A DNA stretch of 64,000 nt from Halosimplex salinum (GTDB lineage: Archaea > Halobacteriota > Halobacteria > Halobacteriales > Haloarculaceae). The stretch is from NCBI RefSeq assembly GCF_003730195.1, contig NZ_QWGG01000001.1, positions 620,001 through 684,000 on the forward strand. The letters are read 5' to 3'. Both the position numbers and the translations under genes were made by a program. The notes below the pieces were generated by a model. The model had not been told where the DNA came from, made no database searches, and worked only from the letters and a program-made list of their open reading frames with translations. Within the stretch, counting starts at the first letter, position 1; every line of letters starts with the position of its first letter. Positions 50,222-58,221 of the stretch are shown piece by piece.

Positions 50222-51838
50222 TCAGAGGTCCGAATCGACGTGGTCGGCTGCTTTGAGCGCCAGCGCCGCGATCGTGAGCGTCGGGTTCATCGCCCCGCTC
50301 GTCACGAACACGCTGGAGGACGCCACCGAGAGGTTCGCCACGTCGTGGGTCCGCAGGCGGGAGTTCACGACGCTCGACTCGGGGTCGGTCCCCATCCGCG
50401 TCGTCCCCATGTGGTGTGCGGCCGGTCCCGTGTTCTCCGGGCCGACCGTCCACTCCACGTCGGCCCCTAACTCCTCCAGTACCCGAGTCTGGATCTCGTT
50501 GGCTCTGGAGAGCGTCCGTCGGGTCCGGTCGTCGAGCGACCACTGCACGTCCGGGACGGGGTTGCCGTGGTCGTCGGTCGTCGACGGGTCGAGTGCGATC
50601 CGGTTGGCCGCGCGCGGAATCTGGCCGACGAGCCCGCCCATCGCGACGTGCGTCCCGTAGCTCTCGCGGAGCGTGTCGAGCAGGTCGTCGCCCCACTCGT
50701 CGGAGCCGAGCGCCTGCTCGACCGGCGAGGGGCCCGCGTAGTTCAGGAACTCCAGTTTGATCGGGCCCACACCGTCGAAGTCGTTGTCGTAGTACTGGTG
50801 GGACTCGGTGGTGTTGAAGCCGACGTGGTTCTGGCGCGTCGGCTCGTCGAGCGTCCCGCCGACCCCGGCGAAGAGGTGTTCCATGAAGTACCGCCCGACG
50901 AGGCCGCTGGAGTTCGCGAGCCCGTCGGGGTGGGCGCCAGAGCGCGAGAGGAGCAACAGTCTCGGGATCTCGATGCCCCCTGCGGCGAGGACGAACTGTC
51001 GTGCGTCCTGCCGGTGTTCCGTCCCGTCCGGCGCGGCGTACACGGCCGCTGTCACGCGGTCACCCGGTCGGTCGGTTTCGAGGCGCTGGACGGGGACCCG
51101 GTCGAGCACGCGGGCACCGGCCGCCTCGGCGGCCTCCACAGTGTGATCGGCGCTGTACTTCGCGCCGGAGGGGCAGACCGGCTGGCAGGTGCCGTAGCCG
51201 AGGCACTCGCCGCGGCCGTCGTAGGGTTCGGAGTTGCGGGCGTTCGGCACCGAGTGAGTCGCGATCCCCAGTTCCTCGCAGGCCTCGTCGAACAGCGAGT
51301 CGCTGTAGGAGGGCGGGAAGGCCGGGAGCGGATGGGGCTCCTCCCGCGGCGGCGCGAACGGATTGTCCGACGCGCCGGCGACGCCGAGCGCCGACTCCGC
51401 CTCGGCGTAGTACGGCCGCAGGTCCTCGTAATCGATCGGCCAGTCGGCGCCGACGCCGTCGCGCGAGCGGCGCTCGAAGTCCGACTCGTGGAGGCGCATC
51501 ACCATTCCCTGCCAGTGGAGCGTCGACCCGCCGACGCCCTTCACCCGCATCGCGTTCAGCGGGTAGAACAGGTCGCCGCTCGCGCTGAAGGCGTCGCGCT
51601 CGCCGCCCATCTCCCACACCGAGAGCGGGCCGTGAGCCGGTCGTATCGACCGCTCCATGCGCTCGCGACGCTCTGCCGGGTCGAATCGCGGCCCCGCTTC
51701 GAGGACGACCACGTCGTGACCGTGCTCGGCGAGTCGCGCGGCGACGAGCGCGCCCGCCGGTCCCGCTCCGACGACGCACACGTCGACTCGCTCGCTGGGC
51801 GTTCGGTCGACTGCGTCGTCGGTGTCGGTCGCGCTCAC
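50222..51838 (-). CDS. GMC-family FAD oxidoreductase
   Basis: A 538-residue flavoprotein. The FAD-binding motif VDVCVVGAGPAGALVAARLAEHG begins near residue 20, here read as VVGAGPAG then LEAGPRFD. VGGSTLHWQGMVMR is the second FAD signature. YGTCQPVCPSGAKYSA with two Cys, and near the end HHMGTTRMG and VASSSVFVTSGAMNPTLTI, belong to the GMC C-terminal region with its catalytic His. Substrates of the family are alcohols and sugars. The GTG at 51838 is chosen because the apparent promoter and iron box lie at 51900-51921; the TTG at 51907 would be inside it. Confidence 0.88.
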   Translation of the reverse strand: MSATDTDDAVDRTPSERVDVCVVGAGPAGALVAARLAEHGHDVVVLEAGPRFDPAERRERMERSIRPAHGPLSVWEMGGERDAFSASGDLFYPLNAMRVKGVGGSTLHWQGMVMRLHESDFERRSRDGVGADWPIDYEDLRPYYAEAESALGVAGASDNPFAPPREEPHPLPAFPPSYSDSLFDEACEELGIATHSVPNARNSEPYDGRGECLGYGTCQPVCPSGAKYSADHTVEAAEAAGARVLDRVPVQRLETDRPGDRVTAAVYAAPDGTEHRQDARQFVLAAGGIEIPRLLLLSRSGAHPDGLANSSGLVGRYFMEHLFAGVGGTLDEPTRQNHVGFNTTESHQYYDNDFDGVGPIKLEFLNYAGPSPVEQALGSDEWGDDLLDTLRESYGTHVAMGGLVGQIPRAANRIALDPSTTDDHGNPVPDVQWSLDDRTRRTLSRANEIQTRVLEELGADVEWTVGPENTGPAAHHMGTTRMGTDPESSVVNSRLRTHDVANLSVASSSVFVTSGAMNPTLTIAALALKAADHVDSDL

Positions 51839-51899
51839 GGCCGTCGCCCCCGTTCGGGACGGCCGACCGTCCGGTACCCCTGTGTCGTCACACCCGGGA

Positions 51900-51921
51900 T
51901 TAGGCAAACCTAAACTTAGGC
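51900..51921. promoter_or_regulatory. DtxR/Idr-type iron-responsive operator
   Basis: TTAGG-CAAA-CCTAA (51900-51913) is a perfect inverted repeat, followed by a third half site ACTTAGGC. It matches the known DtxR-family pattern TTAGGnnnnCCTAA, used in haloarchaea by SirR/Idr regulators with iron or manganese. It overlaps the most likely TATA region of the minus-strand GMC oxidoreductase gene (AAGTTTAGG on that strand), so a bound repressor would block transcription. Confidence 0.65.
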
Positions 51922-52104
51922 GTTGTCATGCCGGCCGAGCCGTTACGGCGGAGAGCGGCGGTGCGGAGTACTTAATCGTCCGCGGCGACTACTTCGAGTG
52001 CGTGCCTTTAGTCCCCGCCCGAGCGTACCCGGATGGGAGCGATGACAGCGCGGAGAACCCGGGCACGCGACACACGAGTGGCGCCGTAAGCGCCCACGCA
52101 GTCC

Positions 52105-52333
52105 GGGACTCCTGACGGAGTCCCACCGCCGAGCGGTTCACGCCATCTCGGCATTCGGAGGCGCCTGACGGCGCCTCCCGCCTCAGCGGGCTTCGCCCGC
52201 TTCGGCAACCGGTGGCGCTAACGCGCCACCCGACTCGGCGGCTACCACCGCCTCGTCAAACGGGGACGCTGACGCGTCCCCCGCCTCTGCGGGCTTCGCC
52301 CGCTTCGGCAACCGGTGGCGCTAACGCGCCACC
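52105..52333. repeat. Regular array of perfect hairpins with TNAC loops
   Basis: Five perfect stem-loops start at 52105, 52157, 52211, 52262 and 52314, a spacing of 51-54 bases. Stems are 8-9 pairs and differ in sequence (GGGACTCC, GGAGGCGCC, GGTGGCGC, GGGGACGC, GGTGGCGC), yet the loop is always TGAC or TAAC. The 31-32 base spacers contain second palindromes (GCGGGC-TTC-GCCCGC at 52186 and 52289, GGCGG/CCGCC near 52238-52252) and end in TCGGCAA-like bases. 47 bases at 52186-52232 recur exactly at 52289-52335. The period is not a multiple of three, so it is not coding. Confidence 0.85.
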
Positions 52334-52491
52334 CGCCCGGCACGAGGGTTTCCCGGCTGACCCGGCACGCCGCCAGGGATGATGTCGGTCGTTAGTGTCC
52401 CGGGCGACATTCGACACCGAGTAGCTCCGCGACCGCCCTTCCGGTGCCGAGTAACACACCGTTAAGAGACCCACGTCCGAACCGCGTGCCA

Positions 52492-52887
52492 ATGGCTATC
52501 GACCCGGAAACCGTCGCCGTCGCGGCTATCTCACTTCTCGGCGCTGTTGCGGCCGCCGTCGTCACGCTCCGTCACTACGATCCGCCGCCTCGAGAGGACG
52601 TTGACGCGGAACCGGACCCCTACTTCGAAGCGGTCGTGTTCTTCTTCCTCACCGCCGTGCTGTTCGCGGTCCTCGGGTTCGCCCTCTCGTTCGTCGTCGA
52701 GCAGGCCAGCCCGTACGGCCGGATCGCGACGCTGTTGCTCACGCCTATCGGGCTGTACTCGGCCTACGCGACGTACACCGGACGCATCGGGGACGACGAG
52801 GACAGCGCGGGGACGCTGATGGGGGTGGTCAGCGCCGTCGTCCTCGGCGTGTATCCGCTCGTCTTCGGTGTGCTCTCGTCGGTGTGA
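52492..52887 (+). CDS. Four-helix membrane protein, function unknown
   Basis: A 131-residue protein with helices at about residues 9-27, 47-70, 76-92 and 108-128. The loop between the first two is acidic (DPPPREDVDAEPDPYFEA), and between helices three and four lies GRIGDDEDSAGT. I recognise no family. CACCGTTAAGAG lies about 30 bases before the ATG as TATA candidate. The start lies after the hairpin array and is the first coding sequence beyond it. Confidence 0.78.
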   Translation: MAIDPETVAVAAISLLGAVAAAVVTLRHYDPPPREDVDAEPDPYFEAVVFFFLTAVLFAVLGFALSFVVEQASPYGRIATLLLTPIGLYSAYATYTGRIGDDEDSAGTLMGVVSAVVLGVYPLVFGVLSSV

Positions 52888-52897
52888 GCGCCCCGTC

Positions 52898-53737
52898 TCA
52901 GAGCAGCGCCAGCACCGCAGCCGTCGAGTTCTGCGGGTCCGGCAACTGGTCGCTGAACGCGACGACGACGTACAGCAGGGAGAACAGGGTCGCGTTGTAG
53001 ATGCCGTGGATCAGCGCGGGAACGACGATGTTGTCGGTGAGTTCGTAGCTCGCGCCGAAGACGAGGGCGGGGCCGACGAGCACGCCGAGCGCGACGAGGT
53101 TGCCGGTCGCCGAGCCGCCGGTCAGCGCGAACCAGTGGAGGGCGGCGAAGACGGCGCTCGGGATGAGGACGCCGACTACCGGGCCGAACACTTCGCGAAC
53201 GCGCCCCTGCACGACGCCGCGGAAGAGCAACTCCTCGCCGGGTCCGATGATCAGGATCGAGGCGGGGATGAGGATGAGGAGGACTTCGGGGTTCTCGAGA
53301 CCGATCTCGGCGGCCTGGTTCGTCCCGGTGTCGACCTGCAGGAGTGTGACGAGGACCGAACCGGCGAAGGCGGCGCCGAGGGCGAGCACGTACCCGCCGA
53401 CGACGATAGCCACCTGCCGCAGGGTCGGCACGTCGACGTCGATGTCGAACGGACCGGGAACGCCTTCGAATCCGAGGATCGACCGTATCTTCGGGCCGAC
53501 GACCGGTCGCAATCGGAGATACGCGAGGGCGACGCCCATACAGCCCACGCCCTGGACGAACACGAGGCTGAGGACGATCTGGGCGGTCACCGGGAGGTCG
53601 ATGCCCAGTCCGGCGACCAGCACGCCCAGCGTGACGCCCGTCAGGACGAACCCGAGGAGGAGACCACCGGCGCCGAGACCCACCGCGGAGACCAGCGCGA
53701 CCGCCGTTCGAAGCGGCGACCGTTCTCTCGTTGACAT
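52898..53737 (-). CDS. CPBP-family intramembrane metalloprotease
   Basis: A 279-residue membrane protein with about seven or eight helices. The catalytic motif GPGEELLFRGVVQGRV (EExxxR) and the second motif SAVFAALHWF (FxxxH), followed by LIHGIYNATLF (HxxxN), are in the usual order for the CPBP/Abi family of intramembrane glutamic or metal proteases. Family members process lipidated or membrane proteins, or confer protection from bacteriocins. Its substrate is unknown. It is convergent with the preceding membrane protein gene. Confidence 0.92.
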   Translation of the reverse strand: MSTRERSPLRTAVALVSAVGLGAGGLLLGFVLTGVTLGVLVAGLGIDLPVTAQIVLSLVFVQGVGCMGVALAYLRLRPVVGPKIRSILGFEGVPGPFDIDVDVPTLRQVAIVVGGYVLALGAAFAGSVLVTLLQVDTGTNQAAEIGLENPEVLLILIPASILIIGPGEELLFRGVVQGRVREVFGPVVGVLIPSAVFAALHWFALTGGSATGNLVALGVLVGPALVFGASYELTDNIVVPALIHGIYNATLFSLLYVVVAFSDQLPDPQNSTAAVLALL

Positions 53738-53811
53738 AGGGGTGCGTTAGCCCGACGGGATGAAAAGCGGTTCCCTCGACCGCCGACCGGACCCGGTCCT
53801 CCGCCCGCCCC

Positions 53812-53967
53812 TCAGTACGGGAGCAGGTAGAGGACGACCGCGAGGAACGGGACCAGCGCCAGCAACATCGCGATAGTGTAGCCGAACATCTCCCGCGCCT
53901 TTATCTCGGTGATGGCGAGGAGCGGCAGGCGCTCGACGAACGAACCGCTCGTGGCAGGCGCGGACAT
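53812..53967 (-). CDS. 51-residue membrane protein
   Basis: MSAPATSGSFVERLPLLAIT is the start; a single helix (about residues 30-49, TIAMLLALVPFLAVVLYLLP) follows a KAREMFG loop and the chain ends in Tyr. The coding frame has normal haloarchaeal third-base GC. An unusually AT-rich block (53969-54000: AAAATATTATTTCTTTGATAG) lies directly upstream and contains a good TATA candidate for a leaderless transcript. Short single-helix proteins of this kind are common but uncharacterised in haloarchaea. Confidence 0.65.
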   Translation of the reverse strand: MSAPATSGSFVERLPLLAITEIKAREMFGYTIAMLLALVPFLAVVLYLLPY

Positions 53968-54147
53968 ACGCCGAAAATATTATTTCTTTGATAGTAAAAG
54001 TAACAGCGCTTTACGGACACGTACGCCCGTCCTACTCGCGCTCGGCGACTACTGTTAGGACGTTTAAGGGCTACCCAACAGCCCGGAAGCGTACACCCCA
54101 CGTTCAGGGTAAGGTATATGTGAACGCTCCGCACACGTCGACGTACG

Positions 54148-54339
54148 ATGGTAGAATGCGACCACTGCGGCGAAGACGTGTTCCACGTCTGGCGGCGACG
54201 AGAGCGAACCGAGACGATGACCCACCGGACGGTCAGCTGGGTCTGTGGGGATTGCCACCCGGACCTGCAGACCAGTGCTCGCACGGGGTCGACTGCGAAG
54301 CGAGCCGTCACCGACGGCGGACCGCGGCCGGAGTCGTAG
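54148..54339 (+). CDS. Small zinc-ribbon protein
   Basis: A 63-residue protein. CDHCGEDVFHVW at the start and WVCGDCHPDLQ about 25 residues later supply four cysteines for a zinc ribbon, with the basic stretch WRRRERTETMTHRTVS between them. The C-terminus is disordered. GGTATATG about 32 bases upstream is the TATA candidate. Many such mini zinc proteins occur in haloarchaea and some affect biofilm formation or stress; no function is assigned here. Confidence 0.75.
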   Translation: MVECDHCGEDVFHVWRRRERTETMTHRTVSWVCGDCHPDLQTSARTGSTAKRAVTDGGPRPES

Positions 54340-54465
54340 CTCGGGCGGCTCTCGGGGTCGAGACCGGCCCCGCCGGCAGGTCCGTCCGGGGGAGGCCTCT
54401 TTCAGTGGTAGTAACTTACTTGTAGGCGAGGCCGAAACGTCAGTGCGATAGAGAGACCGGGGTGT

Positions 54466-55518
54466 ATGAGCAGGACGTTCTACGGCGTCCTCGGGGTGGG
54501 GCCCGACGCCGCCGACGACGAGATTCGCTCCGCGTATCGTGAGCGCGTCAAAGACCACCACCCGGACGTGAGCGCCGCGCCGGACGCCGCGGACCAGTTC
54601 AAGCGGATCACGGCCGCGAAGGAGACCCTCGTCGACGCGACGGAACGAGCCCGGTACGACCGACTGGGCCACGACACCTACGTCAGTTCGCACGCGGACT
54701 CGTCGCTGTGGAACGACGCCAGCGACGCGCCCGGCGCGCGGAGTGAAACCGGCGCTCCGGCGGGATCGGACAGTTCGACGACGACGGAGTCTCGGGCTCG
54801 GAGTGACCGTTCCCGGGGCGCGGGCCGGGCCTCGACGACTGGCTCGGACCGGTCGACGGCCTCGAGGACCGGGAATCGAACACAGTCGTCGACAGCGACT
54901 TCCGAGCGAGATTCGTCCGGTCGGAGCGCCGCCGAGTCCACCGGAGCCACGTCGGTGGATGACGAGGCGAACGGTCCCGGGGCGGCGGGGTCGACGACGG
55001 CGTCACAGACCGCGGACGCTTCGACCGCGAGTTCGTCGGCGTCGACCGGTTCCGTGGGCGATTCGCGCACTTCGGAGTCGAAGACCGAGTCCACGGGCGA
55101 CGACCACTCCTCGTCGTCGGACGGTCCCTCCGGCGACCGGCCATCTGAAGCACGAGCGGGGGCGAAGCGGCGTCGTCGGGACAGGCGGCGGACGCGGAGC
55201 GGGGACAGAAGCGGTGAGGCGGCGAGCGGACCGTACGCGCGAACCAGTTTCTGGGACGCCGCGGGGGCGGAGACGTCGTCGGCAAGTCGGTCCGAGCCGA
55301 TAGTCGACCGGTTCCTCGCGGTCGTTCGGGCACTCGGTCCGTGGATCCTGATCCACCTGCTGTTCCTCTCGCTGGCGGTCGGGACCGGGTGGTACGTGTA
55401 CGCCGTCGTCCTCCCGCCCGCCGAGCAGTCGCTCCCGCTCCTGTTCGTCCTGGTGGGTGAGATCGGCCTCGCGGTCGTTCTGTCGACGTTGCACATACTC
55501 TCGACGATCTACCGATAG
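54466..55518 (+). CDS. J-domain protein with long acidic linker and membrane anchor
   Basis: A 350-residue protein. Residues 4-67 are a J domain with HPD at 32-34 (DHHPDVSAAPDAADQFKRI) and RARYDRLGHD at the end, so it should stimulate DnaK. About 200 residues of Ser/Thr/Asp-rich disordered sequence follow, with a basic patch (RRRRDRRRTRSG). Two helices at the C-terminus (residues about 283-304 and 315-340) anchor it in the membrane. It lacks the G/F region and zinc domains of DnaJ. It may bring the chaperone to membrane clients. Confidence 0.88.
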   Translation: MSRTFYGVLGVGPDAADDEIRSAYRERVKDHHPDVSAAPDAADQFKRITAAKETLVDATERARYDRLGHDTYVSSHADSSLWNDASDAPGARSETGAPAGSDSSTTTESRARSDRSRGAGRASTTGSDRSTASRTGNRTQSSTATSERDSSGRSAAESTGATSVDDEANGPGAAGSTTASQTADASTASSSASTGSVGDSRTSESKTESTGDDHSSSSDGPSGDRPSEARAGAKRRRRDRRRTRSGDRSGEAASGPYARTSFWDAAGAETSSASRSEPIVDRFLAVVRALGPWILIHLLFLSLAVGTGWYVYAVVLPPAEQSLPLLFVLVGEIGLAVVLSTLHILSTIYR

Positions 55519-55611
55519 CGGTCGCTCGCGCGCTCTGGAGGGGTCTTCTGCTTCAAACCGGCGTTTGTCCTACGGGAAAACCCATTAGGCTCGGCCAATA
55601 CGGATCGGGTA

Positions 55612-56790
55612 ATGGGTCGTTTGCTGCCGTTCAAGTCGGAGCCGACGCGGACGCCCGACGAGCCGCGGGTCCTCGACCTCGACGACGAGGCGACGGAGGA
55701 GGCGCTCTCCGCGCTCTCGTCGGACACGTCCCGGAAGATACTCGCGACGCTGTACGAGGAGCCGAAGACGCCGCCGGAGATCCGCGACGAGGTCGGAACC
55801 TCTCTCCAGAACGTCCACTATCACGTCGAGCGACTGGAGGACGCGGAGCTGATCCAGTCGGCCGGCGAGGGGTACTCCGAGAAGGGCACGGAGATGACTA
55901 TCTACGCGCCCGCCAGCGAGGCGCTCGTCCTGTTCGCCGGTCGCGAGCACCACCGGTCGCGACTCAAGACCGCGCTGACGCGGCTCCTGGGTTCCGTCGG
56001 CCTGCTGGCGGTCGCGAGCCTCGCCGTCCGGCGGATCTTCGGCGAGTCCGGTCTGGACCTGGGGGAGTACGGCGTCTCGTTCGGGAGCAGTGCGGCCGAC
56101 GGTGGCGGCGGCGCCGAACCGCAGGACGCCGACGGTGGAGACGCCGACGCCGGTGCCGGTGGGGGCGACGGCGGTGGCGGGGGAGACGGCAGTGGCGGCG
56201 GAGACGGTGGCGACGGTGTTGATATCTCTCAGGAGACGACGGAGACTCCGACGCCCGAGGACGACGTGGGGATCATGGGCGGCGAGAGCGACGGTACCGC
56301 GACGCCGACGGCCGAGCCGTCACCGACGCCCGACGCCACGCCGACGGTGACGGCTGACCCGTCTGCGACACCCACTGCCGCGGGGACCCCGTCGCCGACG
56401 CCGGCCGGAACTCCGGCACCGACACCGGAGGGAACGCCGTCGCCGACGCCGGCAGGAACCCCGTCGCCGACCGCGACGCAACAGCCCACGCCGACGCCGC
56501 AGGCGACGCAGACCCCGACTGCGGTGGCCGCGGACACGCCGATACCCACGGAGGAGCCGACCGCCACCCCGGCCCCCACGGAAGCGCCGTCCGACACTCC
56601 GGCACCGAGCGGGATGGAGTCGGGGACTGTCGACGGCGCGACCGAGGTTCCGGCCCAGACCGTGGAGGGCGCCCGACAGCTCTCGGAGAGCGGCGGGGAC
56701 GGACTCCTGGCCGACCCCGCGGTCGCGTTCTTCCTCGGTGGGCTGTTCATGATACTCGTCGTCACCGCCTGGTGGTACGTCCAGGGGTAG
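55612..56790 (+). CDS. Membrane-anchored ArsR-like regulator with external Thr-Pro stalk
   Basis: A 392-residue protein. Residues 20-105 form a winged helix (ALSSDTSRKILATLYEEPKTP, then VGTSLQNVHYHVERLEDAELI). A helix at about 125-143 (LLGSVGLLAVASLAVRRIF) may cross the membrane. Then comes a Gly/Asp-rich stretch and about 110 residues of Thr/Pro/Ala repeats, and a C-terminal helix (AFFLGGLFMILVVTAWWYV). If both helices cross, the DNA-binding domain is inside and the repeat stalk outside. That architecture suggests direct membrane-to-promoter signalling. Related genes occur in other haloarchaea, without known function. Confidence 0.82.
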   Translation: MGRLLPFKSEPTRTPDEPRVLDLDDEATEEALSALSSDTSRKILATLYEEPKTPPEIRDEVGTSLQNVHYHVERLEDAELIQSAGEGYSEKGTEMTIYAPASEALVLFAGREHHRSRLKTALTRLLGSVGLLAVASLAVRRIFGESGLDLGEYGVSFGSSAADGGGGAEPQDADGGDADAGAGGGDGGGGGDGSGGGDGGDGVDISQETTETPTPEDDVGIMGGESDGTATPTAEPSPTPDATPTVTADPSATPTAAGTPSPTPAGTPAPTPEGTPSPTPAGTPSPTATQQPTPTPQATQTPTAVAADTPIPTEEPTATPAPTEAPSDTPAPSGMESGTVDGATEVPAQTVEGARQLSESGGDGLLADPAVAFFLGGLFMILVVTAWWYVQG

Positions 56791-56847
56791 GCGTTCGTGT
56801 CGGCCGCGATAGCAAGTCGTATGGGTCAGTCGCGGTAAGAGCGACCC

Positions 56848-58143
56848 ATGAACGTGCGACGTGTGGACGCGCTGGACCCGGCGGAGCGTGCCGCGCTGTT
56901 CGACCGCGACGCGGGCGTGGAGGCGGTGCGCGACGACGCCCGGGCGATCGTCGACCGCGTCCGCTCCGAGGGAGACGTGGCGATCCGCGAACTCTCGAGC
57001 GAGATCGACGGGGTCGAGGTCGGCAACCTCGACGTGACCGACCAGGTCGAGCGCGCCTACGAGGAGATCGACGACGAGACCCGCCATGCCATCGAGGACG
57101 CGGCGGAGAACGTTCGAGCCTTCCACGAGCGCCAGCGCCCGGAAGACTGGACGGACGACTTCGAGGGCCGGACGCTCGGCCGACGCTTCCGGCCGCTCGA
57201 GACCGTCGGCGTCTACGCACCCGGGGGGACGGCCGCCTACCCCTCGAGCGTCCTGATGGGCGTCATCCCCGCCGTCGTCGCCGGCGTCGACCACGTCGCC
57301 GTCGCGACGCCGCCCGCCGAGGAGATCAACCCTGTGACGCTGGCGGCCATCCACGTCGCCGGCGCGGACGCCGTCTACCAGGTCGGCGGCGCGCAGGCCG
57401 TCGCCGCGCTCGCCTACGGCACCGAGACGATAAACGCCGTCCAGAAGGTCGTCGGCCCCGGCAACCAGTGGGTCACCGCCGCGAAGGCGGAGGTCCGCGG
57501 CGACGTCGAGATCGACTTCCTCGCCGGGCCGAGCGAAGTGCTCGTCGTCGCCGACGAGACGGCCGACCCCTCGCTGGTCGCCGCGGACCTGGTCGCGCAG
57601 GCCGAACACGGCGAGACGAGTTCCGTCGTCGCCGTGAGCGACGACGAAGCGACCGCCGACGCCATCGCGGCCGCGGTCGACGACCACGCGACCGGACGCG
57701 AGCGCGAGGAGACGATCCGCGCGGCCCTCGACAGCGACGCGAGCGGCGTCTTCCTCGCTCGCTCGATGAGCGAGGCCGTCCTGTTCGCCGAGGAGTACGC
57801 GCCCGAACACCTGTCGATCCAGGCCGACGACGCCGACTCCCTGCTCGACCGGATCCCCAGCGCCGGGAGCGCCTTCCTCGGCCCCTACAGCCCCGTCGCG
57901 GCGGGCGACTACGCCACGGGGACCAACCACGTCCTCCCGACGAACGGGAAAGCCCGAGTCACCGGCGGGCTCTCGGTCGACACGTTCCTCCGCTCGACGA
58001 CGGTCCAGCGCCTCTCCCGCGACGCGCTCGGCGACCTGCGCGAGACGGTCACGACCCTCGCCGACGCCGAGGGACTCGAAGCCCACGCACACAGCGTCGA
58101 CGCCCGCTTCGAAGACGGCGACGGCGCCGCCGACACGGAGTAA
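56848..58143 (+). CDS. hisD: Histidinol dehydrogenase
   Basis: A 431-residue enzyme that catalyses the last two steps of histidine synthesis, oxidising histidinol to histidine with NAD+. Visible signatures are PLETVGVYAPGGTAAYPSS, VYQVGGAQAVAALAYGTETI, VVGPGNQWVTAAKAEV, IDFLAGPSEVLVVAD, the metal-binding QAEHGE, the catalytic PEHLSIQ, and the end SAGSAFLGPYSPVAAGDYA and GTNHVLPT. The length and motifs are standard. It is monocistronic here and not next to other his genes. Confidence 0.96.
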   Translation: MNVRRVDALDPAERAALFDRDAGVEAVRDDARAIVDRVRSEGDVAIRELSSEIDGVEVGNLDVTDQVERAYEEIDDETRHAIEDAAENVRAFHERQRPEDWTDDFEGRTLGRRFRPLETVGVYAPGGTAAYPSSVLMGVIPAVVAGVDHVAVATPPAEEINPVTLAAIHVAGADAVYQVGGAQAVAALAYGTETINAVQKVVGPGNQWVTAAKAEVRGDVEIDFLAGPSEVLVVADETADPSLVAADLVAQAEHGETSSVVAVSDDEATADAIAAAVDDHATGREREETIRAALDSDASGVFLARSMSEAVLFAEEYAPEHLSIQADDADSLLDRIPSAGSAFLGPYSPVAAGDYATGTNHVLPTNGKARVTGGLSVDTFLRSTTVQRLSRDALGDLRETVTTLADAEGLEAHAHSVDARFEDGDGAADTE

Positions 58144-58221
58144 CGGCCGACGCCCGGCTCGGTCGCTCTCTCACCGACGCGGGTCGTCAGGTCTTTCTGC
58201 GAACCCTCCGTTCGGTCTGGC

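Noticed and set aside
51822-52115. Plus-strand frame divergent from the GMC oxidoreductase
   Set aside because: It overlaps the iron box and the start region of the GMC gene, and its composition is not protein-like for this genome.
52105-52333. CRISPR array
   Set aside because: The interval is regular, but the repeats differ in sequence between units and the spacers are palindromic and partly repeated; no cas gene is present.
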